A stretch of DNA of 64,000 bases from assembly GCA_965199005.1 (NCBI GenBank), contig CBDAQK010000001.1, positions 2,542,001 through 2,606,000 on the forward strand, given 5' to 3'. Every line of letters starts with the position of its first letter. The first letter of the stretch is position 1. The position numbers and the translations under genes were made by a program. This DNA comes from LMUY01 sp965199005. GTDB taxonomy: Bacteria > Pseudomonadota > Alphaproteobacteria > Acetobacterales > Acetobacteraceae. Of this stretch, positions 43,957 to 53,404 are shown in pieces. Below the pieces are notes generated by a model, which was not told the DNA's origin, did not search any database, and saw nothing but the letters and a program-made list of their open reading frames with translations.

Positions 43957-45064
43957 GCCGCACTTGCCAAAAGCTTGGGCAGGCGGATCAGGTTGCAGGC
44001 TGCGGCGGTCAGCGTCACCACCCAGCCGACCCGTGCCAGGCTGCGGTGGCGGGTCTTGCGCAATCCAGCTGCAGACTTGATCCAGCCGAATGGCTCCTCG
44101 ATCCGTTTTCGCAGGCGCTGGCTGACCGCATAGCCCGCATGCCGTGTGGTTCGCCCCTCGATGGCCGAACGGCGGCCGGAGGTGTTTGTGCCACATGCGG
44201 CGTCACGCCGATAGCACGCAGTCGGGCGATGTGCTCGGCTGCGTCATAGGCTTTGTCGGCACCAAGCGACACCCGGCGCCCGCGGGCTGCAGTCTGGATC
44301 ATCGCCTCGGCCGCTTCGCGTTCGGCCCGCCCGGTCGCATGGGTCGTGCGGATGTCGACGATCAGGCCGTGGCGGTTCTCCATCAAGCTATGCGCCATGA
44401 AGCAGAGCCGTGATGGTTGGCCGCTCGCCTTGCGATACAGCCGGGCATCCGGATCGGTTGTGGAGGCGTGCGTCTCATTGCTGCGCTTCTCGCCCCGAAA
44501 ATCACGCTCGGCATTGCGGCCGGGGCTGCTCGGCGGCTCGTCCTGCCCGTCCTTGCGCCGGAAGCTCTTCATGCTCGCCCAGGCATCGATCAGCGTGCCA
44601 TCGACCGAGAAATGCTCGGTCGAGAGCAACTGTTTGACCGCAGCATCACCCATTACCGTGAGAAGGAACGACACCGCTACGTCGCCCGCCAGCAAACGCT
44701 CGCGGTTCTTGGTGAAGACCGTCACATCCCAGACCGGGGCATCCATCGACAGGCCGATGAACCAGCGGAACAGCATGTTGTAGGTCACTTACTCCATCAA
44801 TTGACGTTCGGAGCGGATGCCGTAGAACGCTTGCAGCAGCAGCGCCCGCAGCAGCTTCTCCGGCGTAATCGAGGCGCGGCCACCAACAGAATACATCGTG
44901 TCAAACCTAGGCGAGAGCTTGTCCATCGCCGCATCCACCAAAGGACGGATCGCACGAAGAGGATGGTCCCGTGGCACCAACGCCTCAGGGCTCAGATAGC
45001 TGAACAAAGCCCCAGTCTGCTCATCCGTCCCGCGCATACCGTCAACCCTTGCCGTCGACCACAC
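43953..45064 (-). pseudogene. IS5-family transposase with nonsense and frameshift mutations
   Basis: The gene starts at 45064 or 45037 (MRGTDEQTGALFSYLSPEAL). A TAA at 44789-44791 replaces a Gln codon (QLME-stop-VTYNMLF). The DDE domain continues (HFSVDGTLIDAWASMKSFRR, RRVSLGADKAYD). One base is missing after HVAQ near 44188; the true C-terminus then reads GRRSAIEGRTTRHAGYAVSQ, RLRKRIEEPFGWIKSAAGLR and NLIRLPKLLASAA to 43953. The element can no longer transpose by itself. Confidence 0.88.
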
Positions 45065-45113
45065 CGAATCAGATTATCCACCTCCAAGGGAGACGAATTT
45101 CTGCAATCTGTTA

Positions 45114-46046
45114 GAGTCGGTCCAAGATCATTTTGAGTTTTGGCAAAGCCTTCGTAGCATCATGCGAACTGAGGCCCAGCGGAGGAAAGCCAGTGCGTTT
45201 CGATTGAGGCACTCCCAATCCTTGCTCAGACGTCGGCAACGGTTCAACCAAGCGATGGTACGCTCCACGATCCAGCGTTTGGGCAGTACGACGAATTTGC
45301 CCGTGTCGCACCGTCGGACGATTTCGATGTTCACGTCGCGGCAAACCCGGGCCAAGCCCTGCTTGAATTTCCGACCCTGATAGCCGCCGTCAGCATAGAG
45401 CTTCAGCAGGAATGGATAGAGCCCGAACAAAGTCGCCATCAACAGCACGCCGCCATCGCGATCCTGGATATCAGCGGCGTGCACAATGGCGTCCATCAGC
45501 AGGCCCTGCGTGTCGACGAGGACATGCCGTTTCTTTCCTTTGATCTTCTTGCCGCCATCAAAGCCCGGCGGATCGATCCGGCGCCCCCTTTTTCTGCGCT
45601 CTTGACGCTCTGGCTGTCGATGATGGCCGCTGTTGGACTAGCGTCGCGGTCGGCTTTCTCCCGACACAGCACGTAAAGCGCATGGTGCAGTCGGTCGAGC
45701 GTTCCGTCCTGCTGCCAGCGACAGAAATAGTAGTTCACGGTGCTGCGGGGCGGCAGATCTTTCGGGATCGCGCGCCATTGGCAGCCCGTGCTCAGCACAT
45801 ACATCAGACCGTTCATCACCTCGCGCACGTCAACCGTCCGCTTGTTGCCGCCCCGCTTGGCACGCGGGATTTCCCGCTTGGCTAAAGACCATTCCTGATC
45901 GGTCAGGTCGCTGGGATAACGCAGCTTGCTACGGTCATAACGGGCGCGGTTCTCGACAGTCCACATTGGCAGCCTCTTGCGAATCGGTGCTGCCCCTAGG
46001 GAATCACAACCGACTCATAGGACTCAAGATGATCTTGGACGGACAC
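45114..46046 (-). mobile_element. Second IS5-family element, 933 bp, probably intact
   Basis: Terminal inverted repeats share 20 of about 23 bases around GTCCAAGATCAT (left end from 45114, right end the complement reading back from 46046). The element is flanked by TTA at 45111-45113 and 46047-46049, the TNA-type 3-bp duplication of IS1031-like IS5 elements. It sits exactly in the target duplication of the adjacent IS5-group element. Confidence 0.8.
45128..45966 (-). CDS. IS5-family transposase made by -1 frameshifting
   Basis: Frame A (45966-45496) carries SDLTDQEWSLAKREIPRAKR, STVNYYFCRWQQDGTLDRLH and TAAIIDSQSVKSAEK. At the AAAAAGGGGG run (complement of 45584-45593) a -1 shift leads to IDPPGFDGGKKIKGKKRHVL and into frame B (45496-45128: YADGGYQGRKFKQG, KRWIVERTIAWLNRCRRLSK). 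Programmed slippage at such a run is typical for this IS group, so the gene can give one complete DDE transposase of about 278 residues. Confidence 0.85.
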
Positions 46047-46316
46047 TTAGGTAATCGGGTTGCATTCAGCAGGCTCAATCTCCAAAACCGTCGCCGAGAG
46101 CACTCCCAGAAAAAGATCCACACCGGTTCGCGCTTTCACTTGATGCGTTCCACTGGGATGAGCCCGCCAGGTTGCCTCCCTTCGGACCCTTCATGAACAA
46201 AAAAGTATCATTGCTGCGCTGCAAACTGGGTAGCGCTCGGAAATACAGCGGCCTAGGCTCGGTTATTGGTTAGAAGGCCGGGACAAGAATGCCGGCTCAT
46301 AGAATTTGGGAGGACC

Positions 46317-47207
46317 ATGGGATCGGAACCACATCTTGAGATTGTTCAGGTGCGCGAAGATCAGTCCTTCAAAATTTGGTCGCACGGCTATCCGTTCCGG
46401 ACGGTGCGCTGGCACTTCCATCCTGAATATGAGCTGCATCTGGTCACGGCCACGACGGGCCGGATGCATGTCGGCGACTATATCGGCTCGTTTGAGACCA
46501 ACAACCTCGTGTTGGTCGGTCCTAATTTGCCGCATAATTGGATCAGCGAGGTCGCGCAGGGCGAAGTCGTGCCCGAACGCTGCCTCGTGCTGCAGTTCAC
46601 TGCCGGCTTCATTAACTCATGCATGACGCTGTTTCCCGAGCTGGGTTTTCTCCAGCCGCTTCTGTCGGATGCCCATCGGGGTGTCCGGTTTCCCGTGCGC
46701 CTGGCCCAGCAGGTATCCCCTTTGATGACGGCCCTGCTGAAGACCACGCATGCCCAGCGGCTGGCGTTGTTCATGGAGATCATGGACAAACTCGGCCATG
46801 AGAGCCGCCGCGAGATGCTGGCCAGCATCGGCTTCCAGCCCGACCAGTCGGCGTATTTGTCGGCTACCATGAACACGGTGCTTGGGCACATCGGCTGCAA
46901 CTTCACCAGCGACTTGCGCGAAGCCGACATGGCGGCGCTCAGCCGGCAAAGCGTCAGCGCGTTCTCGCGGTCGTTCCGCCGGCACACTGGGATGGTGTTC
47001 GTGCAATACGTTAATTCGCTGCGGGTCGAGCTCGCCTGCCAGCATCTGTGCCAGGCGGAGTTGTCGGTCACGGACATCTGCTACGCGGTCGGCTTCAACA
47101 ACCTGTCCAATTTCAACCGGCGTTTCCTTGCAGCGAAGGGCATGCCGCCATCACGGTTCCGGACTCTTCATCGAATCGGAGCTGTGTTCGCCGCCGCCGC
47201 CACCTGA
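46317..47207 (+). CDS. AraC-family regulator of the sugar/polyol operon, 296 aa
   Basis: The ATG at 46317 follows GGGAGGA. Residues 1-120 form a cupin sensor (RTVRWHFHPEYELHLVTATT, VGPNLPHNWIS) and the last 100 residues hold two helix-turn-helices (READMAALSRQSVSAFSRSF, LSVTDICYAVGFNNLSNFNR, RFLAAKGMPPSRFR). It lies 27 bases upstream of the binding-protein gene and reads in the same direction, so it probably activates the operon when the sugar or polyol is present. Two IS elements lie directly upstream and may have displaced its own promoter. Confidence 0.88.
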   Translation: MGSEPHLEIVQVREDQSFKIWSHGYPFRTVRWHFHPEYELHLVTATTGRMHVGDYIGSFETNNLVLVGPNLPHNWISEVAQGEVVPERCLVLQFTAGFINSCMTLFPELGFLQPLLSDAHRGVRFPVRLAQQVSPLMTALLKTTHAQRLALFMEIMDKLGHESRREMLASIGFQPDQSAYLSATMNTVLGHIGCNFTSDLREADMAALSRQSVSAFSRSFRRHTGMVFVQYVNSLRVELACQHLCQAELSVTDICYAVGFNNLSNFNRRFLAAKGMPPSRFRTLHRIGAVFAAAAT

Positions 47208-47234
47208 CATCCAACAAACCGAGAAGGAACATCC

Positions 47235-48323
47235 ATGAACCGCCCGACCGTAATGCTTGCCACCGCCGCCTTCGGCCTGCTTGCCGGCACAGCCCTTTTG
47301 ATCCCCAGCGGCCGGGCCGCCACGGTTGCTAACGCGACCGTCGCCTTCCTGATGCCGGATCAGAGCTCGACCCGGTATGAGGAGCATGATCATCCCGGTT
47401 TCGTGGTGGAGATGAAGAGGCTATGCCCAACGTGCAAAGTGCTCTACCAGAATGCCGACGGGGACGCCGCGCGCCAGCAGCAGCAATTCAACTCGGTCAT
47501 CTCACAAGGTGCCAAGGCGATCGTGCTCGATCCTGTCGACTCCGCTGCCGCCGCCTCGCTGGTGAAGCAGGCGCAGGGCCGCGGTATAAAGATCATCGCC
47601 TATGACCGGCCGGTTCCGTCGACCCCGGCCGACTACTACGTGTCCTTCGACAACGAGGCGCTGGGCAAGGCGATCGCGCAATCCCTGGTCGGCCACCTGA
47701 AGGCGGCCAACATCGCCACCGGCGATGATACCGGGCTGCTGGAGATCAATGGATCGCCCACTGATGCCGCAGCCGGCCTTATTAAGAAGGGCGTCCACGA
47801 GGGGCTGGAAAGCGGCGGCTACAAGGTGCTGTCCGAATACGACACGCCGGAATGGGCGCCGCCCAAGGCACAGCAATGGGCGAGCGGGCAGATCTCCCGC
47901 TTCGGCAAAAAGATCATGGGCGTGGTCGCCGCCAACGACGGCACGGCGGGCGGCGCCATCGCCGCGTTCAAGGCGGCCGGCGTGGACCCGGTGCCCCCCG
48001 TGACAGGCAATGACGCGACAATCGCCGGGCTGCAACTGATCATTGCGGGCGACCAGTACAATACGATCTCAAAGCCCAGCGAGATCGTGGCCGCGGCGGC
48101 GGCGAACGTGGCCTTCCAGTTGCTGAGCGGGGAGACACCGAAGGCGGACGCGACCCTGTTCAACACGCCCTCGCGCCTCTTCGTCCCCGCCCTGGTCACC
48201 GCCAGCAACCTGAAGGCGGAGATCGTCGACAAGACGATGGACGGAAAGCCGATCGAGCCGCCCTCTGTCCTGTGCACCGGCCGCTACGCCGCTGGCTGCA
48301 CGAAGCTCGGGATCATCCGGTAG
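47235..48323 (+). CDS. Sugar ABC importer, periplasmic binding protein, 362 aa
   Basis: A signal peptide (MNRPTVMLATAAFGLLAGTA ... GRAAT) precedes a type I periplasmic binding fold of the xylose/ribose class. Visible motifs are VAFLMPDQSSTRYEEHDHPG, QNADGDAARQQQQFNSVISQ, GAKAIVLDPVDSAAAASLVK, IAYDRPVPSTPADYYVSFDN and GVVAANDGTAGGAIAAFKAA. It most resembles XylF-type proteins, which bind aldopentoses; with a dehydrogenase and kinase downstream the ligand may be a pentitol. It is the first transport gene of the operon. Confidence 0.9.
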   Translation: MNRPTVMLATAAFGLLAGTALLIPSGRAATVANATVAFLMPDQSSTRYEEHDHPGFVVEMKRLCPTCKVLYQNADGDAARQQQQFNSVISQGAKAIVLDPVDSAAAASLVKQAQGRGIKIIAYDRPVPSTPADYYVSFDNEALGKAIAQSLVGHLKAANIATGDDTGLLEINGSPTDAAAGLIKKGVHEGLESGGYKVLSEYDTPEWAPPKAQQWASGQISRFGKKIMGVVAANDGTAGGAIAAFKAAGVDPVPPVTGNDATIAGLQLIIAGDQYNTISKPSEIVAAAAANVAFQLLSGETPKADATLFNTPSRLFVPALVTASNLKAEIVDKTMDGKPIEPPSVLCTGRYAAGCTKLGIIR

Positions 48324-48328
48324 ACACC

Positions 48329-49126
48329 GTGGCAGAGGCGGCGCGGGAGGTCGTTCTCAGCCTGCGCGGGATCTCCAAGCAGTTCGGCGCCGTTTCGGCC
48401 CTGACGGACATCGACCTCGACGTCCATGCCGGCGAGGTGGTGGCGCTGGTGGGCGACAACGGGGCCGGCAAGTCGACGCTGGTCAAGGTGCTGGCCGGCG
48501 TGCATCAGCCGACCGCCGGCACAATGATGTTCCGCGGAAAGCCGGTGACGTTCTCGGGTCCCAGGGACGCGCTCGCGATGGGCATCGCGACCGTGTTTCA
48601 GGACCTTGCCCTATGCGAGAACCTCGACGTGGTTGCCAACATCTTTCTCGGGCGCGAGCTGAAGCCCGCGCAGTTGGACGAGGTCGCAATGGAGGTTCGC
48701 GCCTGGACGCTGCTGAACGAACTGTCAGCGCGGATCCCCAGCGTGCGGGAGCCCGTGGCGTCGCTCTCCGGCGGGCAGCGGCAGACGGTCGCCATCGCCC
48801 GCTCCCTGCTGCTGGAGCCGCAGCTCATCATGCTGGACGAGCCGACGGCCGCGCTGGGTGTGGCGCAGACGGCCGAGGTGCTGGACTTGATCGAGCGGGT
48901 CAGGGCCCGCGGCCTGGGTGTGATCGTCATCAGCCACAACATGGAGGACGTCCGTGCCGTGGCTGACCGGATCATCGTTCTTCGCTTGGGCCGCAACAAC
49001 GGCGTGTTCACGCCGGACGCGACCAATGCAGAGCTTGTCGGCGCCATCACCGGCGCGACGGACAATGCCGTATCCCGCCGCACCCGGCGGCGCCAGGGGC
49101 ATGCGGACGCGGGAGCCGTGGCGTGA
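48329..49126 (+). CDS. Sugar ABC importer, ATPase, 265 aa
   Basis: The GTG at 48329 follows the binding-protein stop by five bases. Walker A is GDNGAGKSTLVK, the Q-loop VFQDLALCENLDVVANIFLG, signature LSGGQRQTVAIARSL, Walker B LIMLDEPTAALG and switch His in VISHNMEDVR. It is a single-domain ATPase, as in FrcA-type systems, half the length of RbsA or XylG. The C-terminal tail is basic (SRRTRRRQGH). The stop overlaps the permease start (GTGA). Confidence 0.9.
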   Translation: MAEAAREVVLSLRGISKQFGAVSALTDIDLDVHAGEVVALVGDNGAGKSTLVKVLAGVHQPTAGTMMFRGKPVTFSGPRDALAMGIATVFQDLALCENLDVVANIFLGRELKPAQLDEVAMEVRAWTLLNELSARIPSVREPVASLSGGQRQTVAIARSLLLEPQLIMLDEPTAALGVAQTAEVLDLIERVRARGLGVIVISHNMEDVRAVADRIIVLRLGRNNGVFTPDATNAELVGAITGATDNAVSRRTRRRQGHADAGAVA

Positions 49127-50355
49127 GCGTCGCACCGCTCGACCGCAGCGACGTCCGGGTCCGCCACGACGTGGGGTTGGGCGGCTGGCTGCGCGGCGTG
49201 CGGGACCGGGTGCGCTCGGGCGACCTCGGCTCCATCCCGGTGGTGGTCGGGCTGGCGGTGATCTGGACCGTGTTCCAGAGCATCAATCCGGTGTTCCTGT
49301 CGGCGGACAACCTGGTCAACCTGCTGTTCGATTCGTCCACCACCGGCGTCATCGCGCTGGGCATCGTCTGCATCTTGATGGTGGGCGAGATCGACTTGTC
49401 CGTCGGCTCGGTGAGCGGGCTCGCGTCCGCGCTGCTGGGCGTGATCTGGGTCAATGCGGATTGGCCGGTGGTGGCGGCGGTGCTGGCCGCGCTGCTGGCC
49501 GGGGCGGTGATCGGCTCGGTCTACGCGCTGCTGTTCAACCGGCTGGGGATGCCGTCCTTTGTGTCAACGCTGGCCGGGCTGCTGGCCGTGCTGGGCATGC
49601 AGCTTTATCTGCTCGGCTCGACCGGGTCGATCAACCTGCCCTATGGTTCTGCGCTGGTAAATTTCGGCCAGATTCTGGTGATGCCCGCGCTGGTCTCCTA
49701 CGTCCTGGCGGTTCTCGGGCCGCTGGCGATGCTGGCGACCGGGCTACGCACGGCGTCCCGCCGCCGGCAGGCCGGTCTCACCCCTGGTTCGACGGCTGGG
49801 CTGCTGGCCCGCTCCGCCATCCTGCTGGCCGGGTTGGAGGCGGTGGCGTTCTACCTCAACACCGACCGCGGCGTGCCCTGGATGTTCGGCCTGTTCGCGG
49901 CGCTGGTGGTGGCGCTGGACTACGCGCTGCGGCGGACGAAATGGGGCCGCTCCGTTGTTGCGGTGGGCGGTAACCGGGAGGCGGCGCGCCGGGCGGGCAT
50001 CAACGTGCGCCTCATCTACGCCAGCGCCTTCGTGCTGTGCTCCACCCTGGCGGCGTTCGGCGGGTTGATGTCGGCGGCCCGGCTGGCCTCGGCCAGCCAG
50101 CAGGCCGGCACGGGCGACGTGAACCTGAACGCCATCGCTGCGGCTGTCATTGGCGGCACGTCCCTGTTCGGCGGCCGCGGCTCCGCGTATTCGGCGCTGC
50201 TCGGCATCATCGTCATCCAGTCCATCGCCAGCGGGCTGACCCTGCTCGATCTGTCGTCCTCGCTCCGCTACATGATCACCGGTGCGGTGCTGGCGACGGC
50301 GGTGATCGTTGATTCCCTCGCGCGCCGCTCGCGCGCGTCCCATGGCCGCGGCTGA
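49123..50355 (+). CDS. Sugar ABC importer, permease (XylH/RbsC family), 410 aa
   Basis: About ten to twelve membrane helices are present. The family signature is clear: TTGVIALGIVCILMVGEIDL, SVGSVSGLASALLGVIWVNA, NRLGMPSFVSTLAGLLAVLG, GRSVVAVGGNREAARRAGIN and NLNAIAAAVIGGTSLFGGRG. The length suits XylH rather than the shorter RbsC. Together with the two genes upstream it makes a complete importer. Confidence 0.92.
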   Translation: MSVAPLDRSDVRVRHDVGLGGWLRGVRDRVRSGDLGSIPVVVGLAVIWTVFQSINPVFLSADNLVNLLFDSSTTGVIALGIVCILMVGEIDLSVGSVSGLASALLGVIWVNADWPVVAAVLAALLAGAVIGSVYALLFNRLGMPSFVSTLAGLLAVLGMQLYLLGSTGSINLPYGSALVNFGQILVMPALVSYVLAVLGPLAMLATGLRTASRRRQAGLTPGSTAGLLARSAILLAGLEAVAFYLNTDRGVPWMFGLFAALVVALDYALRRTKWGRSVVAVGGNREAARRAGINVRLIYASAFVLCSTLAAFGGLMSAARLASASQQAGTGDVNLNAIAAAVIGGTSLFGGRGSAYSALLGIIVIQSIASGLTLLDLSSSLRYMITGAVLATAVIVDSLARRSRASHGRG

Positions 50356-50385
50356 GACCGTGCGCGTTCGGAGGCAGCCCTTGCC

Positions 50386-51114
50386 ATGAAGCAGAATCTA
50401 TCGGGAAGGGTTGCGGCCATCACGGGCGCCGCATCCGGAATTGGGCTCGCCAGCGCGCGGGCCATGGCAGCCGCCGGGGTGCGGGTCGTGCTGGTGGACC
50501 GGGACGAAGCGAAACTGCGGGCTGCCTGCGCAGGCATCGGGGGTGCCGCCGTCCCGCTGGTCGTGGATCTGCTCGACCCCGGCAGCGTGACAGGCATGGT
50601 GCCGGCCATTCTCGGGAAGGTTGAGCGGCTGGACATCTTCCACGCCAATGCTGGGTCCTACGTGGGCGGCGACGTGCATGGCGGCGATCCGGATGCGTGG
50701 GACCGAATGCTCAACCTCAACGTCAACGCGACGTTCCGCAGCATCCACGCGGTGCTGCCGCACATGGTGGAGCGCGGCAGCGGCGACATCATCGTCACCA
50801 GTTCGGTCGCCGGCGTCGTTCCCGTAGTGGTGGAGCCGGTCTACACCGCCTCCAAGCACGCGGTGCAGGCCTTCGTGCACACGCTCCGCCGCCAGGTCAT
50901 GCAGCATGGCATCCGCGTGGGCGCCGTGCTGCCCGGCCCGGTGGTCACCGCACTGCTGGACGATTGGCCGCGCGCGAAGATGGAGGATGCTCTCGCCCGC
51001 GGCAGCCTGATGCAGCCCGACGAGGTGGCGGAGGCCGTGCTGTTCATGCTGACACGGCCGCCCACGGTGACCATCCGCGACTTGGTCATCCTGCCGCAAA
51101 GCCTGGACCTGTAG
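50386..51114 (+). CDS. Short-chain dehydrogenase, likely pentitol (ribitol-type) oxidation
   Basis: The Rossmann glycine motif is TGAASGIGLASARAMAAAG, followed by HANAG, NLNVNATFRSIHAVLPHMVE and the catalytic Ser-Tyr-Lys (TSSVAGVVPVVVEPVYTASK). NADH specificity is suggested by VLVDRDEA after strand 2. The gene lies 30 bases after the permease and nine before an FGGY kinase. That order fits oxidation of an imported pentitol to a ketose followed by phosphorylation. The exact substrate (ribitol, D-arabitol, xylitol) cannot be read from the sequence. Confidence 0.88.
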   Translation: MKQNLSGRVAAITGAASGIGLASARAMAAAGVRVVLVDRDEAKLRAACAGIGGAAVPLVVDLLDPGSVTGMVPAILGKVERLDIFHANAGSYVGGDVHGGDPDAWDRMLNLNVNATFRSIHAVLPHMVERGSGDIIVTSSVAGVVPVVVEPVYTASKHAVQAFVHTLRRQVMQHGIRVGAVLPGPVVTALLDDWPRAKMEDALARGSLMQPDEVAEAVLFMLTRPPTVTIRDLVILPQSLDL

Positions 51115-51123
51115 AGGCGCGGC

Positions 51124-52659
51124 ATGGACGCTGTCATCGGCATCGATATCGGGACGCAGAGCACGAAAGCGGTGCTGGCCGGCCCCGGCGGCGCGATTCT
51201 GGCCCAGGCATCGGACAGCTACGCCCCCGATACGCCGTGCCCCAACTGGGCGGAGCAATGGCCGGACGTGTGGCTAAACGCGGTGGAGCGCTGCCTGGCC
51301 GCATTGGCCAAGATGCCGGACGTGACGGTGCGGGCAATTTGCGTATCGAGCCTCTACGGCGGCTCCGGCATTCCTGTGGACGCCGCGATGCAACCGCTGC
51401 ATCCGTGCCTGATCTGGATGGACCGCCGGGCGGAAGCACAATCGGATTGGGTCAAGGCGAATGTCGACCTGCAGCGCCTGGGCGCCGTCACCGGCAATGG
51501 CGTCGACAGCTATCATGGATTCACCAAGATCATGTGGCTGCGCGACGAGCGGCCGGAAGTGTGGGAGAAGACCGCGCTGTTCCTGCCGCCCAACGCGTTC
51601 GTCATCCACCGCCTGACCGGCGTGATCGCCGTGGACCATTCCTCGGCCGGTAATATCGGCGGTGTCTACGACATCGGTGCGCGCACCTGGTCGCACGAGA
51701 TGATGGCGGTGCTGGGCATCCCCGGCCGCACCATGCCTGAGCGGCTGGTTGACCCGGCGGATGTGGTCGGCGGGCTGTTGCCGGAAGTGGCGGCCCGGCT
51801 GGGCCTGCCGGCCGGAACGCCAGTGGTGGCCGGTGGCGTGGATGCCGCAATGGCGACCTTCGCCGCCGGGGTCAGATTGCCCGGCCAGCACGTGGCGATG
51901 CTCGGAACCAGCATGTGCTGGGGGTTCATCGCGCCATCGGCCGAAGGGGCGCACGGCCTGGTCTCCATGCCATACATCGTCGGGCGCGACCTCTACGTGT
52001 TCGGCGGCGCCGCCACGGCCGGCGCGTCGGTGAGTTGGTTCATCGAGCAGTTCTGCCAGGCGGAGATGGAGCAGGGTCACGCCACCGGCCGCGACCCGCA
52101 CGCGCTGCTGGAACAGAGGGCGGAGAGGATCGCGCCAGGCTGCGAGGGGCTGGTGTTCCTGCCCTACCTCATGGGCGAGCGCTCCCCCGTGTGGGACGCC
52201 CGGGCGTCGGGCGCGTTCGTTGGCTTGAACCTTTTCCATACCCGCGCCCATCTGTACCGCTCGGTCCTGGAGGGCGTAACGCTGGCGTTGCGCCATAACA
52301 TGGAGGCTGGTGCCCGGGTCGCGGCGTTGCTGGAGCCGCGGCTCGTGGTCGTCGGCGGCGCCGCCCGGTCCGACCTGTGGATGCAGATTATCGCCGACGC
52401 GACGGGGTATCCGGTTTGGACCATCCAAGAGGATGTCGAGGCCGCTATCGGCGCAGCCCGGCTCGCCGCGTTGAGCGTGGGGCTGGGCACCGAAGCGGAT
52501 GGCGAGCCGGGCGAAGGGTCGGATTGGATCACGCTCGTGAAGCGGACCCAGCCAGCTGGCTTACGCAAAGCCTCTTACGACGCATTGTTTGCCGTCTATA
52601 CCGGATTGTATCCGGCGCTGAAGGACAGCATGCACGCACTCGCGGAACTCCGTCGCTAG
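51124..52659 (+). CDS. FGGY-family carbohydrate kinase, likely ribulo- or xylulokinase, 511 aa
   Basis: The N-terminal phosphate loop (VIGIDIGTQSTKAVLAGPGG), the substrate region (CLIWMDRRAEAQSDWVKANV), the catalytic Asp segment (VVAGGVDAAMATFAAGVRLP), LPYLMGERSPVWDARASGAF and the C-terminal FGGY signature region (VVVGGAARSDLWMQIIADAT) are all present. It phosphorylates a ketopentose with ATP so that it can enter the pentose phosphate pathway. It is the last gene of the operon and looks intact. Confidence 0.9.
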   Translation: MDAVIGIDIGTQSTKAVLAGPGGAILAQASDSYAPDTPCPNWAEQWPDVWLNAVERCLAALAKMPDVTVRAICVSSLYGGSGIPVDAAMQPLHPCLIWMDRRAEAQSDWVKANVDLQRLGAVTGNGVDSYHGFTKIMWLRDERPEVWEKTALFLPPNAFVIHRLTGVIAVDHSSAGNIGGVYDIGARTWSHEMMAVLGIPGRTMPERLVDPADVVGGLLPEVAARLGLPAGTPVVAGGVDAAMATFAAGVRLPGQHVAMLGTSMCWGFIAPSAEGAHGLVSMPYIVGRDLYVFGGAATAGASVSWFIEQFCQAEMEQGHATGRDPHALLEQRAERIAPGCEGLVFLPYLMGERSPVWDARASGAFVGLNLFHTRAHLYRSVLEGVTLALRHNMEAGARVAALLEPRLVVVGGAARSDLWMQIIADATGYPVWTIQEDVEAAIGAARLAALSVGLGTEADGEPGEGSDWITLVKRTQPAGLRKASYDALFAVYTGLYPALKDSMHALAELRR

Positions 52660-52740
52660 GCGGCGGGAAAGCGATGCTGCTTGGGGCTATATTGCCTCGT
52701 TACATAAGCTGCTTAAGCAACTGGCGCGAAGGACAGCCAT

Positions 52741-53319
52741 CTATCGGACGGCGGTGCGCTGTCCTGCCTCAATCTTCTTGGCACGTAGGCGGGCTGGTTC
52801 CAACGTCCTGATCCAAAACGGGTGCGTTCGGTCGAGGAGGCTCGCTCGTCCGTTGTCCGCTTCGAATGCGATGGCTGCCAGCCGACGGCGGCACTCCGCA
52901 ACCTTCTTGGCTCTGCTGGCGTCGGCCCGCGCCGCCGCGGCAACGTCTAAGTCGTCGACCCAGTATTAAACCGAGACCACGTGGCGCATGGCTCTCGCGA
53001 GTAGTAAGGCCTCCATTACGGCCTGGGACCTTTCGCCCATTGTGACCGGCTGGTTCCAGTGGCATCTCACGTCGCTCATTCGGCAACTCCTCGGATACGG
53101 ACGAAAGTTCGATGTCGCAAGATGGGTGCGACCTGCGTCGGCGCGTAAAGCGTCAACCGCAGCCAAAGCATCCCGTTGTCCGGCGGCAAAACGCTCCATC
53201 TCCGCCGTCACCGCCTCCAGCCGCGCGGAGGAAGCTTGGACGGCGTCTTGAGCCGCATTCAACCGCTCCACCTGTGCCCGCACGCTGGTCTCGTGCGTCT
53301 GCCAGGTGAAGCTGATCAA
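52741..53319 (-). pseudogene. Coiled-coil hypothetical gene with in-frame stop
   Basis: The frame from 53319 begins with a coiled coil (VRAQVERLNAAQDAVQASSA, RLEAVTAEMERFAAGQRDAL). It passes a short conserved-looking part (GERSQAVMEALLLARAMRHV) and meets a TAA at 52966. In the same frame it continues as another helical, Ala/Arg-rich segment (VAAAARADASRAKKVAECRR) to a TAG at 52741. Either one gene has acquired a stop or two short genes abut. Function unknown. Confidence 0.35.
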
Positions 53320-53404
53320 AACGAACGCGCGATTGAGATCTGCGACCGGGTGTTACCCCTTATCCGCGCCAATGGCCATTTTGAGAAGATACCTGATGCT
53401 AAGT

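Larger units (their letters stand above)
43619..45110 (-). mobile_element. IS5-family insertion sequence, 1492 bp, inactivated
   Basis: Imperfect ends are CAGGCTGCGGATATTC (43619-43634) and CAGATTGCAGAAATTC (complement of 45095-45110), 12 of 16 identical. They are flanked by TTAG at 43615-43618 and at 45111-45114, which fits the 4-bp YTAR duplications of the IS5 group. It carries a broken transposase gene and a small intact gene whose stop codon lies within the left terminal repeat. The right duplication has been split by a second IS. Confidence 0.7.

Noticed and set aside
50398..52428. Long minus-strand frames over the dehydrogenase and kinase genes
   Set aside because: Both genes on the plus strand have complete catalytic motifs; the complementary frames are His/Arg-rich shadows.
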